Shown piece after piece: positions 1-9,721 of a stretch of 64,000 nucleotides of DNA; the stretch's first letter is position 1, and every line of letters begins with the position of its first letter. Made by a program: the position numbers and the translations under genes. The stretch spans positions 21,001 through 85,000 of the forward strand of contig CAUYUJ010018474.1 in the NCBI GenBank assembly GCA_963575745.1, in the 5' to 3' direction. Source of the stretch: Prorocentrum cordatum. Taxonomy: Eukaryota > Sar > Dinophyceae > Prorocentrales > Prorocentraceae. The notes under the pieces were generated by a model. That model did not search any database. It saw only the letters and a program-made list of their open reading frames with translations, and was not told the DNA's origin.

Positions 1-2400
1 TAGCCACCAACAGAAACTACGAACAAGGGACACACACACATGCGATATACCGATACGATATAACTATACATGTGTACGTATATTATGTAAATGTAACTAT
101 AAACATATACCTTTAGTTAGATGTATGTATACATATCACAGAAAAACGCGAAGCCAGAGACACAGGGGGCTGCCTCCCCCAGGGGCATCTGATCCCCCCT
201 CGCTCCCCGCAGCGCGCGCGAGCGCTCGAGAGCCAGCCAGACCAACGCAGTGGCAGGCTGCGGGGGCTGGCGCGGCGGCCGGGCCCACCGCAGCCCGAGG
301 ACGCGCACGCTGCGCGGGGCAGCGTCGCTCGGAGGCGGGCGCCTGGCGAAGAAGGGACTCGACCTTGGTAATGAATCGGACACCGAGGAATCTCAAATAT
401 CACCACCATCGCCGAGATCGGGAGCATCTCCCCTCGGTGGAGGCACACTGCCGATCCATTGGTGTTGGTGTCCACCTCTGAGCTTCCGACGCCCAGTGTC
501 ACCCCCTTCGGATCCTGATGTAAGACGAAACCAGGACGTAGATGAATTCGGGTGAGGATAAATCGAGAATCTCTGAGATCTGGCGGCTCCGGAGGATGTC
601 TCGGGCGCCGCGGCCTTCTCAGAGCGTTCCAGAACGCTCTGAGAGCGCTCCAGAACGCTCTGGAACGGATTTATCCTCGTCCTGGCCCCGTCCGATGATG
701 CTCGGAGCAGGGCGAATTGAGACGACGACAACTCAAAATCGGTCTCCGGACCGGGTTCAAGCGCACCAGTTTTTCGAGCCGCGTCCAGCCATGGCGACGA
801 GGGGTCCCACAGAGGCCGATCACCGTTGCCTGCACTCGCCCTCCTCTGAGGTGCAGCGGCGCGAAAGCCCTCCCGGCAGAGCGCAGGGGCTCCTGCAGCT
901 CCGCACTCGCGCTGGGCCCCGCCCGTGGGCCCGGCCCGCCGTCCAGCTTCCGCAGATCCTGGGGCGGGCGCGCGGGGGGGGGGGGGCGGCAGCTGACAGG
1001 CACTAAAAGTAGCCCTGACCCTTTGATGAGGAGGACCAGGAACATGAGGGGCATGGGGTCTCTCCTTTTGCAAATGTGTCAAAAACAGCCACACATCGGC
1101 TTGGAGATATCCCTGAAACCGGGGACCTAAGTTACATTACGAATTCACTGTGTTATTAGGGTTAGGGGTAGAGTGATGCTTCGCGGCCCCGATACGCAAC
1201 ACGCAACACGTAGCGTATTGATACGGAGCTCAACACGTAGGGCAGCACGTGCCGAGCCAACATGCAGCGTGTCCGGAAGTCTCGACCCATTCCCCAGGAC
1301 CAGCTTTATATCCCGAGTCGTTTTTTGACTGTCCCGAGGCCCGGCGAGAGCCCCCAGGGGCCGAAATTTGCGAAAAAACTCCGTCCTGATTTTTGTCAAT
1401 ACGTTGCATCTCTGGGGCGGGCGCATCGAGGCAGCTGAGGCTATTGGGGTTCGGGGCAGTATCATGCTGAATGAGCAGCGGCAGCCCACAAGGGGGGGGT
1501 AAGCGCGAAGGGGGGCGGCCCTCCGAGTGGGCGGCAAGGCTGGCGCGCCCCGGCCATGACGCCGAGCTCGGCCACGCGGAGCTCGGCCAGGCCGACCTTC
1601 GGCCACACGCAAGAGGGAGCCTCTAATTATAAGGAGCTGAACTCTATACACCGACGTGTTTTCCGGCCCGCACTGAAATCCGCACAGGAAAGCGGATCTC
1701 CCCCGGGAAGACGGAAAAAGAATACACCACACCACCCCGACGTCGTCCCCGACCGTAAAAAAAGTCCTGGGATTGAGAAACAGCCCGCCACTGGTAATGT
1801 ATACGTTCCAGTTTCCGACTTTTGTGCGCGACCCCAGGGGTGGGGGCGCGTGGAGGCCTAACCTGAGAGCGCAAGACCGATGACTCCGTTGAGGGGCACG
1901 GCTGGTCCAGGCCCCCAGGAGAGCCACGAACTATACCGTATATGGCTACCTCCTGGGCCCTGGCGGTCCGTGCCCGCCGACAGGGACCCCCGCACGGGGG
2001 TGGCGGGAGCCCTGGAAATGAGCGACACCGCAAAGAGCACTCGAGGAGATGCCCGAGAGGCCAGAGGCCCACGGCGATGGATGCCTCACCACACAAGCGA
2101 GGCGCCAAATATCCGCTGGAAAACATGGACCGTCCGTGACTGGTCGTCGTGCGCTGGTCGTCCTATCTACACAAGAATGGGCTTGACGCCCCCCCTCTGA
2201 AGCATCGTGGTGCCATGCGTACTCTGCACACGGTGCCCACTTCCGGCACGGTGGCGGACCTGGCGGAACGATTGCCCTCACCTGTGGGGCGGGAGCTCGC
2301 ACGAGGCGACGCGCGCTCGCGCGCGCTCCGACGCCGACGAGACTCAGACGTGGAGCAAGAGCTGCGGCGTCCCCCAGGGAGTCAATCTCGCAAGTGTGCT
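1..2400. other. No supported gene; GC-rich DNA after a short AT-rich start
   Basis: The first 125 bases are AT-rich with CA/TA runs, then the sequence becomes strongly GC-rich. Open frames exist on both strands, but none has a recognisable domain or a frame clearly better than its shadows. Around 750-800 there is a short segment (cagtttttcgagccgcgtc) that recurs near 25,320 and, diverged, near 42,700, so it is dispersed repeat sequence. Around 1,180-1,250 the motif AACACGTAG is repeated irregularly. A minus-strand stretch downstream of the element at 2.4 kb (about 2,050-2,400) reads like peptide but could not be joined to an exon. Confidence 0.4.
617..667. repeat. Short palindromic repeat cluster (CCAGAACGCTCTG type)
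   Basis: Two adjacent copies of an approximately 22 bp segment built around AGCGTTCCAGAACGCT, itself a near-palindrome, giving alternating inverted and direct repeats that could fold into hairpins. No function can be assigned. Confidence 0.6.
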
Positions 2401-2401
2401 T

Positions 2402-2555
2402 AGGTCGGGCATGTCCTTCTACAGGCACATTTGGAGGATGTCTTTTAATACACACGAGTATTCCTAAATAGTCAAGCGTAGTCGAAACGTCGTCCCCTGA
2501 CTATTGTTTGTCTACTCTTGAATTTTCCTCCTGTGGAGGGACATGCCCGACTCAA
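2402..2555. mobile_element. MITE-like element, family 1, copy 1
   Basis: About 155 bp bounded by inverted repeats: left GGTCGGGCATGTCC, right GGACATGCCCGAC. The inner part shares blocks with the copy at 40.4 kb (tagtcaagc, cgtcccc, gactat, tcctcctg). The inside is less GC-rich than the flanks and has no open frame, so the element is non-autonomous. Other copies lie at 40,393, 41,538 and 42,944. No clear target-site duplication is visible. Confidence 0.75.
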
Positions 2556-2732
2556 GAGTGCGCAATGCTGTCTCCCCGCTCGCCCGGCAGGGAGAGCAGG
2601 CCCACACCCGATCAGACGCAGACGGGCAGAGGCGAGAAAAGCCAGACGGGAACGCCTGCAGGGTGCGAGCACGCCCCCTGCCCCACCACCGGGCGAACGG
2701 AGAGAAAATTCGAGCGAAGAAGCTCCTGCACC

Positions 2733-2784
2733 CTCCTCCTCCTCCTCCTCCTCCTCCTCCTCCTCCTCCTCCTCCTCCTCCTCT
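2733..2784 (+). repeat. (TCC)n microsatellite
   Basis: An uninterrupted run of TCC triplets, followed to about 2,880 by imperfect pyrimidine-rich sequence. Encoded Pro, Ser or Leu runs in this stretch are artefacts of the repeat. Confidence 0.95.
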
Positions 2785-3751
2785 CCTCTTTCGTCCCCTC
2801 CTCCCCCCGTCACCCTCCTCCTCCCCCCGTCCTCCTCCTCCTTCTAATCCGCCTCCTCCTCCACCTCCTCCTCCTCCCTACACCGCCCGCCCCATGTCCC
2901 GAGCCTGTGCCAGGGTCACCAACTGGTCGTGGTCGTGGTCGTCGTGGTGGTCGTCTTTCTGGGTCGGCGGCACTGGCCGCAAGGCCTTCGCAATAGTTGG
3001 GCCACTCTCGCCACCCACATACATGTACAAAATACTTACAACTGCAAGATTGCCACGGGTGACGCCGATGGGAGGAGAGTAGAACGGACAAGAGAGTTGG
3101 CTCAGCTCAGGTCGATGGACCTCATCGGACCAATTGGATGCAGAGGCGATCGTTCATCCATGATGCGACTTGCAAAACGACCCACTTGTTTTTTCAATTC
3201 GACTGGGCGATGAATCACAGACAATCCGAGATGTGCGTGCAGAACGAAATGCTGACGGGTCAAAGGTAGCGGCGATGGTTCCAACCACACAAGCTCGCAA
3301 CCTGACCGCAACTGCTGCGATGGAAAAGACGAAGAGTGGGCCCCGGCACGGAATGTCTTCAGCATCCGGGCCAGCCTTTGACAGCCTGCTCCCACGCCCT
3401 GGTGGCGATGGGAAACATGTAATACCACAGAGGAACCATGGGCCCTCCTCAGAGGCCCAGGAGGTGGGCTCTCTGATGACGGCCACCATCGCCCACCTCC
3501 CTGGCCCGGCGAGGGAGCGCGCGCGGCAGAGGGCGGCCGAAGCCACTCGGCTGGCGGGGGGCGCGGGCGGAGGGAGCGAGCCCCTGCGACGGGGGAAGGA
3601 CGTCGCTGCCCCCGAGCGTGGCCTGCCGCCCTGCGGGAGGGGCGCCGTGCCCGCCCCGACCCCTTTGCGCTCTCGCGCCCTCGGGCTCTCCATCGGGCTC
3701 TCTCCCGCGCTCTCGCGCTCTCTTGCGCTCCTGCGCGCGCCCTTCTGCGCG

Positions 3752-5431
3752 TCAGAGGCCGGCGCCGTGGCGCTCCGGGTCCGCTTCGCCAGCGCGCCCG
3801 CCCGCGCCCAGCGCGCCGCACTCCTCGGCGCCGCTCGGGAGCAGGAGCGCGCCAGCGCCCGCCGCGGTCAGAGCCAGCGCGCCGGCGGCCAGCATGGCGG
3901 GGAGCGCCAGCGTGGGCGCCACGAAGCTCTCCAGCGCCGCGAGCGTCATGTGGGTGAGCTGCTGGCCGATCACGAGGCCGCAGTTCAGCAGGGCCATCTG
4001 CATCGCGGTGCTGACGGGGAGCCCCTGCTCCTCGGCAGCCTTGTTGCTGGCGGCGATGAGGCCCCAGGGGATGCCGTGCGCGCCGACGCAGGGCAGCACC
4101 GACAGCGCCATGCAGGCCGTCGCGAAGGTGGCGTTGTGGTTCACGAAGAACGCGGCCGCGAAGCTGGTGCCCGCCCCGACGAAGATGCAGGCGGCGTAGG
4201 CGCCCTTGGGGGGCAGCGTGGTCCGGTGGAGGGCGACGACGAGGAGCAGGGTCATGAGCAGCATCAGCCACGACCCGCACTGCCCCGCGTACGCGAACGC
4301 CTCTTGGCCTGAGGCGTACAAGCGATGGGCCGCGGAGCCCGGGGGCGCGGCGGGATCGCCCGCGAACACGCAGAGGCCGAACCACTGCACGGAGTACGAG
4401 AACCACACCGTCGCTCCGACGAACACCAGGCAGTGCACGCCGGCCAGGTGCCGCAGCAGCGTGGAACTCCCCCGCACTGCCTCAAACACGTCCGAGACGG
4501 GGCTGCACTGCCTAGCGGCGCGGTCCCCCGCCAGCTGCGTCTCCGTGGCCGCACAGAGCATGACGGCGACCGCCACCGTAACAATGCAGCACACCACGGC
4601 CATGATCTCGAGCATGTGCTCCGAGAGGCTGTCGTTGCTGCCGTATTCCTTCATGATGGAGAAGCCGACTAGGGATCCGACCGCCTGGAAGCAGCTGACC
4701 AGCACCTGCACCTGCACCTGCTGACCGCTCGACGCGAGGTCCGCCACCAGCGCCCGCATGGGTGTCTGCAGCGCGTTGAGCGCGATGTCGGTCAGCCACA
4801 ACATGCAGGCCGCAAAGCCCGCGGCCGCGCCGGCGGGCACCAGCGCTGGGCTGGAGGCGAAGAGGAGCCCAGACACCCACAAGGCGCCGAGCGCGGCCAC
4901 GATGATGGGCCTCCTTCGCCCGTAGGGAGAGGTCGACGAGTCGGACAGCGCGCCCACCAGCGGGCAAGTGAAGAAGCCGCAGGTCGGGCCCGCTATGTTG
5001 TTGAGGGTGGCCCATGCGGGTCTCATCCCGAGCCCCACCAGGTAGGGGGCGCTGCACGACGTGGTGACCGACCGCACGACCGTGACCGACATGCACGGAA
5101 GCGCGACGAGGCTCAGCCGCCACAACGGCCACTCCTTCTGCGCTACCGCCTCGGCGGCCGGCCCTGATGGTTCTGTGCTGAGGAGGAAAACAGCGTCTCC
5201 CCCCCCCTTCGACCTCATCCGCAACGGCGTGCTAACGAGGGCGATTGAGCCCCCCTGCCCATTCGTCTGCGCCATCGCGCCGACCGCCGCCGACATCTGA
5301 ATCGGCACTCCCCCTTGACAGCCACGGCTTGCCCGCTCGCACGCGTTCGGGCTGTGGACGAAGGTTGGAATGCGGCGGCTCGGCGTCCAGTAGGCCTTGA
5401 GCCACGAGCGGCGACCAAGACGAGACGTCAC
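3752..5431 (-). CDS. Sucrose/H+ symporter-like MFS transporter (GPH/SUT, SLC45-type)
   Basis: A single uninterrupted frame of 559 codons encoding a polytopic membrane protein with about 12 hydrophobic segments. The signature of plant-type sucrose transporters is present: after TM2 a GP..G....PLVGALSD stretch is followed by SPYGRRRPI (family R-x-G-R-R-R), and the next loop region has DIALNALQTPMRALVADL, matching the SUT DLANN..QGPCRALLADL block. A later block with FAGDP corresponds to the SUT F.GGDP motif, and the C-terminal half has an HGIPWGLI segment like the SUT SIP(F/W) region. It should carry a disaccharide or related glycoside with protons across a membrane. Start: the frame opens at 5431, but Met codons at 5296 (514 aa) or 5275 are more natural because the first 45 residues look like read-through of upstream DNA. 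The C-terminal 30 residues are low complexity. It is intronless, unlike the other genes here. The exact substrate is not predictable. Confidence 0.85.
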   Translation of the reverse strand: MTSRLGRRSWLKAYWTPSRRIPTFVHSPNACERASRGCQGGVPIQMSAAVGAMAQTNGQGGSIALVSTPLRMRSKGGGDAVFLLSTEPSGPAAEAVAQKEWPLWRLSLVALPCMSVTVVRSVTTSCSAPYLVGLGMRPAWATLNNIAGPTCGFFTCPLVGALSDSSTSPYGRRRPIIVAALGALWVSGLLFASSPALVPAGAAAGFAACMLWLTDIALNALQTPMRALVADLASSGQQVQVQVLVSCFQAVGSLVGFSIMKEYGSNDSLSEHMLEIMAVVCCIVTVAVAVMLCAATETQLAGDRAARQCSPVSDVFEAVRGSSTLLRHLAGVHCLVFVGATVWFSYSVQWFGLCVFAGDPAAPPGSAAHRLYASGQEAFAYAGQCGSWLMLLMTLLLVVALHRTTLPPKGAYAACIFVGAGTSFAAAFFVNHNATFATACMALSVLPCVGAHGIPWGLIAASNKAAEEQGLPVSTAMQMALLNCGLVIGQQLTHMTLAALESFVAPTLALPAMLAAGALALTAAGAGALLLPSGAEECGALGAGGRAGEADPERHGAGL

Positions 5432-5757
5432 ACGAGAGTGAGCGGACGCGACGAGCTGGCGACCAGCTTGGCACGCAAGGCATACGCATGAAACTGAGCT
5501 CTCGAGAGAGGGTCTGTGACACTCGAATCAGGAACACGACGGGCCGTCGAAAGGCAAAACGCAGAAACAAAAACACCCAATTGACGTTGTCGGAAGCCTT
5601 TGACCGAAGTGGGACAGCTCACGAGATTGTGTTTTATTATCAGCCCTCATGGGTTGTTCTCGTTTTGAATAACGCACAGGGTAGCGTCTTCTCCTCCCGC
5701 CTCCCTCCTTAACTTCCCTTCTGCCTCTTACCTGGCCCTGTCCTGTCAGCCTGCCTC

Positions 5758-6720
5758 TTGCCTCGCCATCCCTGTGGGGCTGCGAGGTGTGAAATTGTCC
5801 TCACTTTCGAGGGCTGCTTGAGGGGGACGCCATAGTGGGGGCCTACGCAGATTCAGATTAGACCTCGTCATCCCTGGGGGGGCCGCGAAGTGTGAAACTG
5901 TCCGCACTGTCGAGGGCGGCTTGAGGGGCGCCAAAATTTGAAACTTCCCCCACGTTCGACGGCTGCTGGGGGGGAGCACAATCAGTGCCTACGCAGTTTC
6001 AAATGAAACCTCGCCATTCCTGGGAAGCTGCGAAGTGCGAAACTGTCCTCACTTCAGAAGGCTGCTGGGGGGGCAGCACAGTCGGGGCCTGCGCAGATTC
6101 AGATTAGACCTCGCCATCCCCGGGGGGCTGCGAGGTGCGAAACCGTCCCCACTCCCGAAAGCTGCTGGGGGGCATGGTCGGAACCTGCACAGATTCAGAT
6201 TGTATCTCGGCATCCCTGGGAAGCTGGGAAATGTAGAATTGCACCCGGCTTCGGTGGCTGCTTTGAGGGGGGTGGGGGGGGGCAGCACCACCGGGGCCCA
6301 CGCAGGTTCAGATTCGACATCGCCATCCCTGGGGGGCTGCGCAGCGCAAAAGATTGTCACCACTTTCGAGGGCGGCTGCTGGGGGGGGGGGCAGCCGCGT
6401 CAGGGCCTGCGCAGATCCAGATTAGACTTTGCCAACCTCGGGGGTTGCGGGGGAAGCTGGCTCCACGTCCGAGGGCTGCCTAGGGGGTAGGGGGGGGGGG
6501 CAGCAGGGGGCCTGCACACATTCAGATTCGGCCTCGCCATCCCTGGGGGGGCCGCGAAGTGCGAAGCTGTCTTCACGTTTGAAGGCTGCTGGGGGGGTGG
6601 GGGGGCAGCACAGCCAGGGCCTGCACATAATTGGACCTCGCCGTTCCTGGGGAGGTGCGAAGTGTGGAAATGGCTCCACTTTCGAGGGCTGCGGGGGGGC
6701 AGCACAGCGGGGTTCTCCGC
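5758..6720. repeat. About 120 bp tandem minisatellite, roughly eight diverged copies
   Basis: Each unit contains ccTCGCCATCCCTGGGGGGC, then GCGAAGTGYGAAACTGTCC, CGAGGGCTGCTGGGGGGG and GCAGATTCAGATT. Units vary in length because of their G-runs. Peptide-like frames in this stretch change between strands and are not credible genes. Confidence 0.8.
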
Positions 6721-6754
6721 ATATCCCACCAGCCCTCTGGCGTAGGTGGTTTGA

Positions 6755-6815
6755 CAAACTTTGTCTTCTCTCCGCCACAACCCCTGCTTCCCCTGCGCGG
6801 GAGGGGGGTTTCATC
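6755..6815. repeat. Dispersed CCTTCTTCCCCTG hairpin-like repeat
   Basis: The segment cacaacccctgcttcccctgcgcgggaggggggttt is a diverged copy of a motif also at 52,499-52,552 and 57,905-57,955 (tcttccacaaccccttcttcccctgaggggacgggtttt). The inner CCCCTG/AGGGG is self-complementary. Confidence 0.5.
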
Positions 6816-7369
6816 ACGAAGTGGTTTTTGACAGAAGCGGCGGGGATGGTGGCGCATGGCCTGCTGCGTGCAGGCCCACCAAACACTATGATGGGTATTG
6901 GTTTCGACAGGGATGGTGGGTGCAGGCACGTTCCCCGACGTGTGCTGTCACGTGCGCTGGCGCATCTGACACGCTCTGCACGTACCCCGAACGTGGTGTA
7001 CCTGGCGCGGCTGGAACATGCGGCACACCTGGCGCATGTCGAGCACGTAGTGCATCCGGCGCACCAGGCGTGCCTGGCACGCTCGGGCACAAAGGATGCC
7101 TGGCGCGCGTGGCGCGCCTGGCACGCCTTTCGCAAATAGCCCCAGCGTCGCGCACGTGGGATCGGTTTTGGTTCCCACCAGCTGCCGCCCATCCAAAGAC
7201 GACCGCTGACATGCTCAGGCTCGGGTGTTACTTATGTGTTTGGAGGGCGGGTGGGAATGAGCTAGACGGCTTGTTACCTAGGAAGGTGTCTTGTCTCCCC
7301 CCCATGCCCCCATGCCCCTTCCACTGGGCCTGGGAAAGGAGGCGGACCGGGTAGTTGGAGCGCCGAAAT

Positions 7370-7970
7370 AACCCAAGATGGCCCCCAGAGGGCCTCAGAG
7401 AGCTCAAGATGGCCTCCGAGCTGGCTCGAGAGGCCTCAATATGATTCAAAATAGCCTCCGACACACATCCAGGAGGCCGCAAGACGGCCCAAAAAAGGGT
7501 TTCCAGTGCCCTTCAAAATCCTTCAAAACCTATGGGAAATCAATGTTATTTGCCTTCCCGCCCTTTCGCTTCCGGTGGGCTTTTGAAGCCCCAGAATGGC
7601 CCCCAGACGGCCCAAGAAAGCACCAAAAGATCCCAAAAGGGCCCCAAGAGGGCTCCACAAAGCGCCCAAGAACGCTCCAAAACGCCACATGAGGGCCCCA
7701 ACACGCTCTTTTTAGCATCAGGAGGGGGGGGGGGGGGGGGGGGGGGGGGCTGAATGTGACCCCCCCCCTTCTGTTTGGGGAGCGGGGCCCAAGAGGCTTC
7801 CCAGACCAATCCAAAAAAAAACCAGGAGGGCCCTCGAATCCTTCGAATGAACCCCAAGAGGGCCCAAAAAGTGGCCCAAGAGGCCCAACACAGGGGGGCT
7901 TCAGAGAGCCCCGAAGCTCAGGATGGCTTCCAACGACCTCTAACCGAATATGGCTCAAGATAGCCTCCAA
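7370..7970 (+). repeat. CCAAGAGG/CCAAGATGG irregular short-period repeat
   Basis: A degenerate array in which ccaaga(g/t)gg or ccaaaaggg recurs every 10-14 bases. A 28 bp poly-G run sits at 7,723-7,750. The same family recurs at 33.3, 35.2-35.9, 36.3-37.1, 39.3, 46.0 and 51.8-52.4 kb in both orientations. Confidence 0.7.
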
Positions 7971-8063
7971 GAGGCCTCATGCAAGCCTCCGATCGTTTTT
8001 TCGCCAGCGCGCAGGAATGCCAGGCGCCGTCAAGAAACGCGGCTAACGAGCAGCGGACTAAAT

Positions 8064-8570
8064 TCAGCACGAGAGCGCACAGGAGCGAACTACGCTGCGG
8101 CTCAAGAGACGCGGTGGACCTAGCGGAGTCACTGGTCGAGGTGCAGCACCGAAATGGCGAAATTCATGCAGTCCACGTACACGAAGACGACGAACGGGCG
8201 TGCAAGCGCTCAACGGAAGAGTACCGGATCGCCAAGAGGGGGAGCGTGCCAGCGGCGGAAGCGCCACCACGGCGGGGGAGCAGGAGAAGCGACGCCAAGG
8301 CAACACAACGGCAGCGAAGGCGACGAGCCAGCGAAAAAGGCTACGTCCAGAACTGGAAGCGGCGGCGCCCAAGCCAGGGGTACAGGTCGACCCTGGGGGA
8401 AGCGGCGTGGGGGAGGACCGAGCGTCCGTCGACCCCGAGCGGGCGGGGGCGGCGACCACGGGCGAGTCGCAGGCCCGAGAGCCCAGGGGCACCCCGAAAT
8501 GGATGGGGCAAGCAGGCCAGCCTCAGGTTAGTAAGTCCACAACTGATGGAGGCGGAATGTCGCATTCAAG
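8064..8570 (+). other. Possible plus-strand coding segment (uncertain)
   Basis: Two overlapping plus frames give peptide that looks less repetitive than the surroundings: one with a DLAESLVEVQHRNGEIHAV stretch (about 8,110-8,170) followed by Arg-rich sequence, the other rich in E, A, P and G from about 8,330 to 8,560. They are in different frames, so a splice would be needed, and none could be assigned securely. No domain is recognised. The segment runs into a long TCC tract at 8,580. Confidence 0.2.
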
Positions 8571-8574
8571 CGGA

Positions 8575-8900
8575 GGTTCGCCCTCTTCCCTCCCCCTCCT
8601 CCTCTGTCCTCCCTTGCCTTTCTCATTCTCCTCCGCCTCCCCCATCCTTCCTCTCTCTCCTCTTCCTCCCCTCCTCATTCCTCCTCCTCCTCATCCTCCT
8701 CCTCCTCCTCTTCCTCCTCCTCCTCCTCCTCCTCCTCCTCCTCCTTCTCCTCCTCCTCCTCCTCCTGTCCTCCTCCTCCTCCTCCTCCTCCTCCTCCTCC
8801 TCCTCCTCCTCCTCCTCCTACTTCCTCTTATTCGCTCTCCTGGTGTAAACGGCCGACGGCCGACCCTCCTCCTCCTCCTCCTCCTCCTCCTCCTCCTCGT
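8575..8900 (+). repeat. Pyrimidine tract with long (TCC)n runs
   Basis: Almost pure C/T sequence with TCC triplet runs at about 8,686-8,820 and 8,866-8,898, broken by a short unique piece (gtgtaaacggccgacggccg). A second, weaker tract lies at 9,538-9,620. Confidence 0.95.
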
Positions 8901-9721
8901 CTTCCCCCTCCACCTTCTTTCTCCTTCTCCCTCCTCCCTCTCGGCTTCGGCCCGAGCGGCTGCCCCCCCCGGGCGGCGGCGGCGCCTCGCGGGCCGCGGG
9001 CTGCGGCTGCGGCGATGAGGCCACCGCGGGGGGCCAACGACGGGATGAGGATGAATGGGGGAAGTAACAGCGAGAAGAAGGAGGAGGAGGAGGTCGAGGA
9101 GCACTGACAAGAGAAGAGACGAGGGGGGAGGAAGAGCAGCAGGAGGGAGAAGGAGGAGGACGAGTGACAGAGAAGAGCAGCAGGAGAGAGAAGGATGAGG
9201 AGGAGTTATCCAGAGCAGAGCGCCACGCACGAGCGGCATCGTGAGCAGCAGCCGTCCACACGCGTTCCGTGAGGGATCGATGTGCACTTCGCCGTTTGAT
9301 CGGCCACGGAGCGTCTCGTGCCGTTGCCCACTAGTGGGCAGCATCAGGGCCGCGATGCACCGAGGCTGATCAATCGTCGCAGTGCGCATCGAACCCTCCC
9401 ATTCAAGACTAGAGGAGGGCTGGGGGCCAAAAGGGGTCGAGTCTTGTACAGTCCGCACCCCAGCTCTCTGAGCCGTGAGTTACCACGCAACTCAAAAAAT
9501 ACACAAACTTACCTACGAGTGATGCGACCTCCGTCCTACCTCCTCCTCCTCCTTCTTATCCTCCTCCTTCTCCTCCTCATCCTCTTCCTTCTCCTGCGCT
9601 CCCCTCCTCTTCCTCATTCCTGTCCCGGGCTACCTCTTCCTCCTCCCCTGACCCTGACCCTCCTTGTCATCCATTCCTCCACGTAAGAATCTACTCTGAC
9701 TGCGTGGCCGGGCCGCCAGGC

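Noticed and set aside
7945-7955. tatggctcaag as a possible spliced-leader relic
   Set aside because: Only the GGCTCAAG end matches the dinoflagellate spliced leader; the CCATTTT part is absent and the CCAAGAGG repeat generates such sequences by chance.
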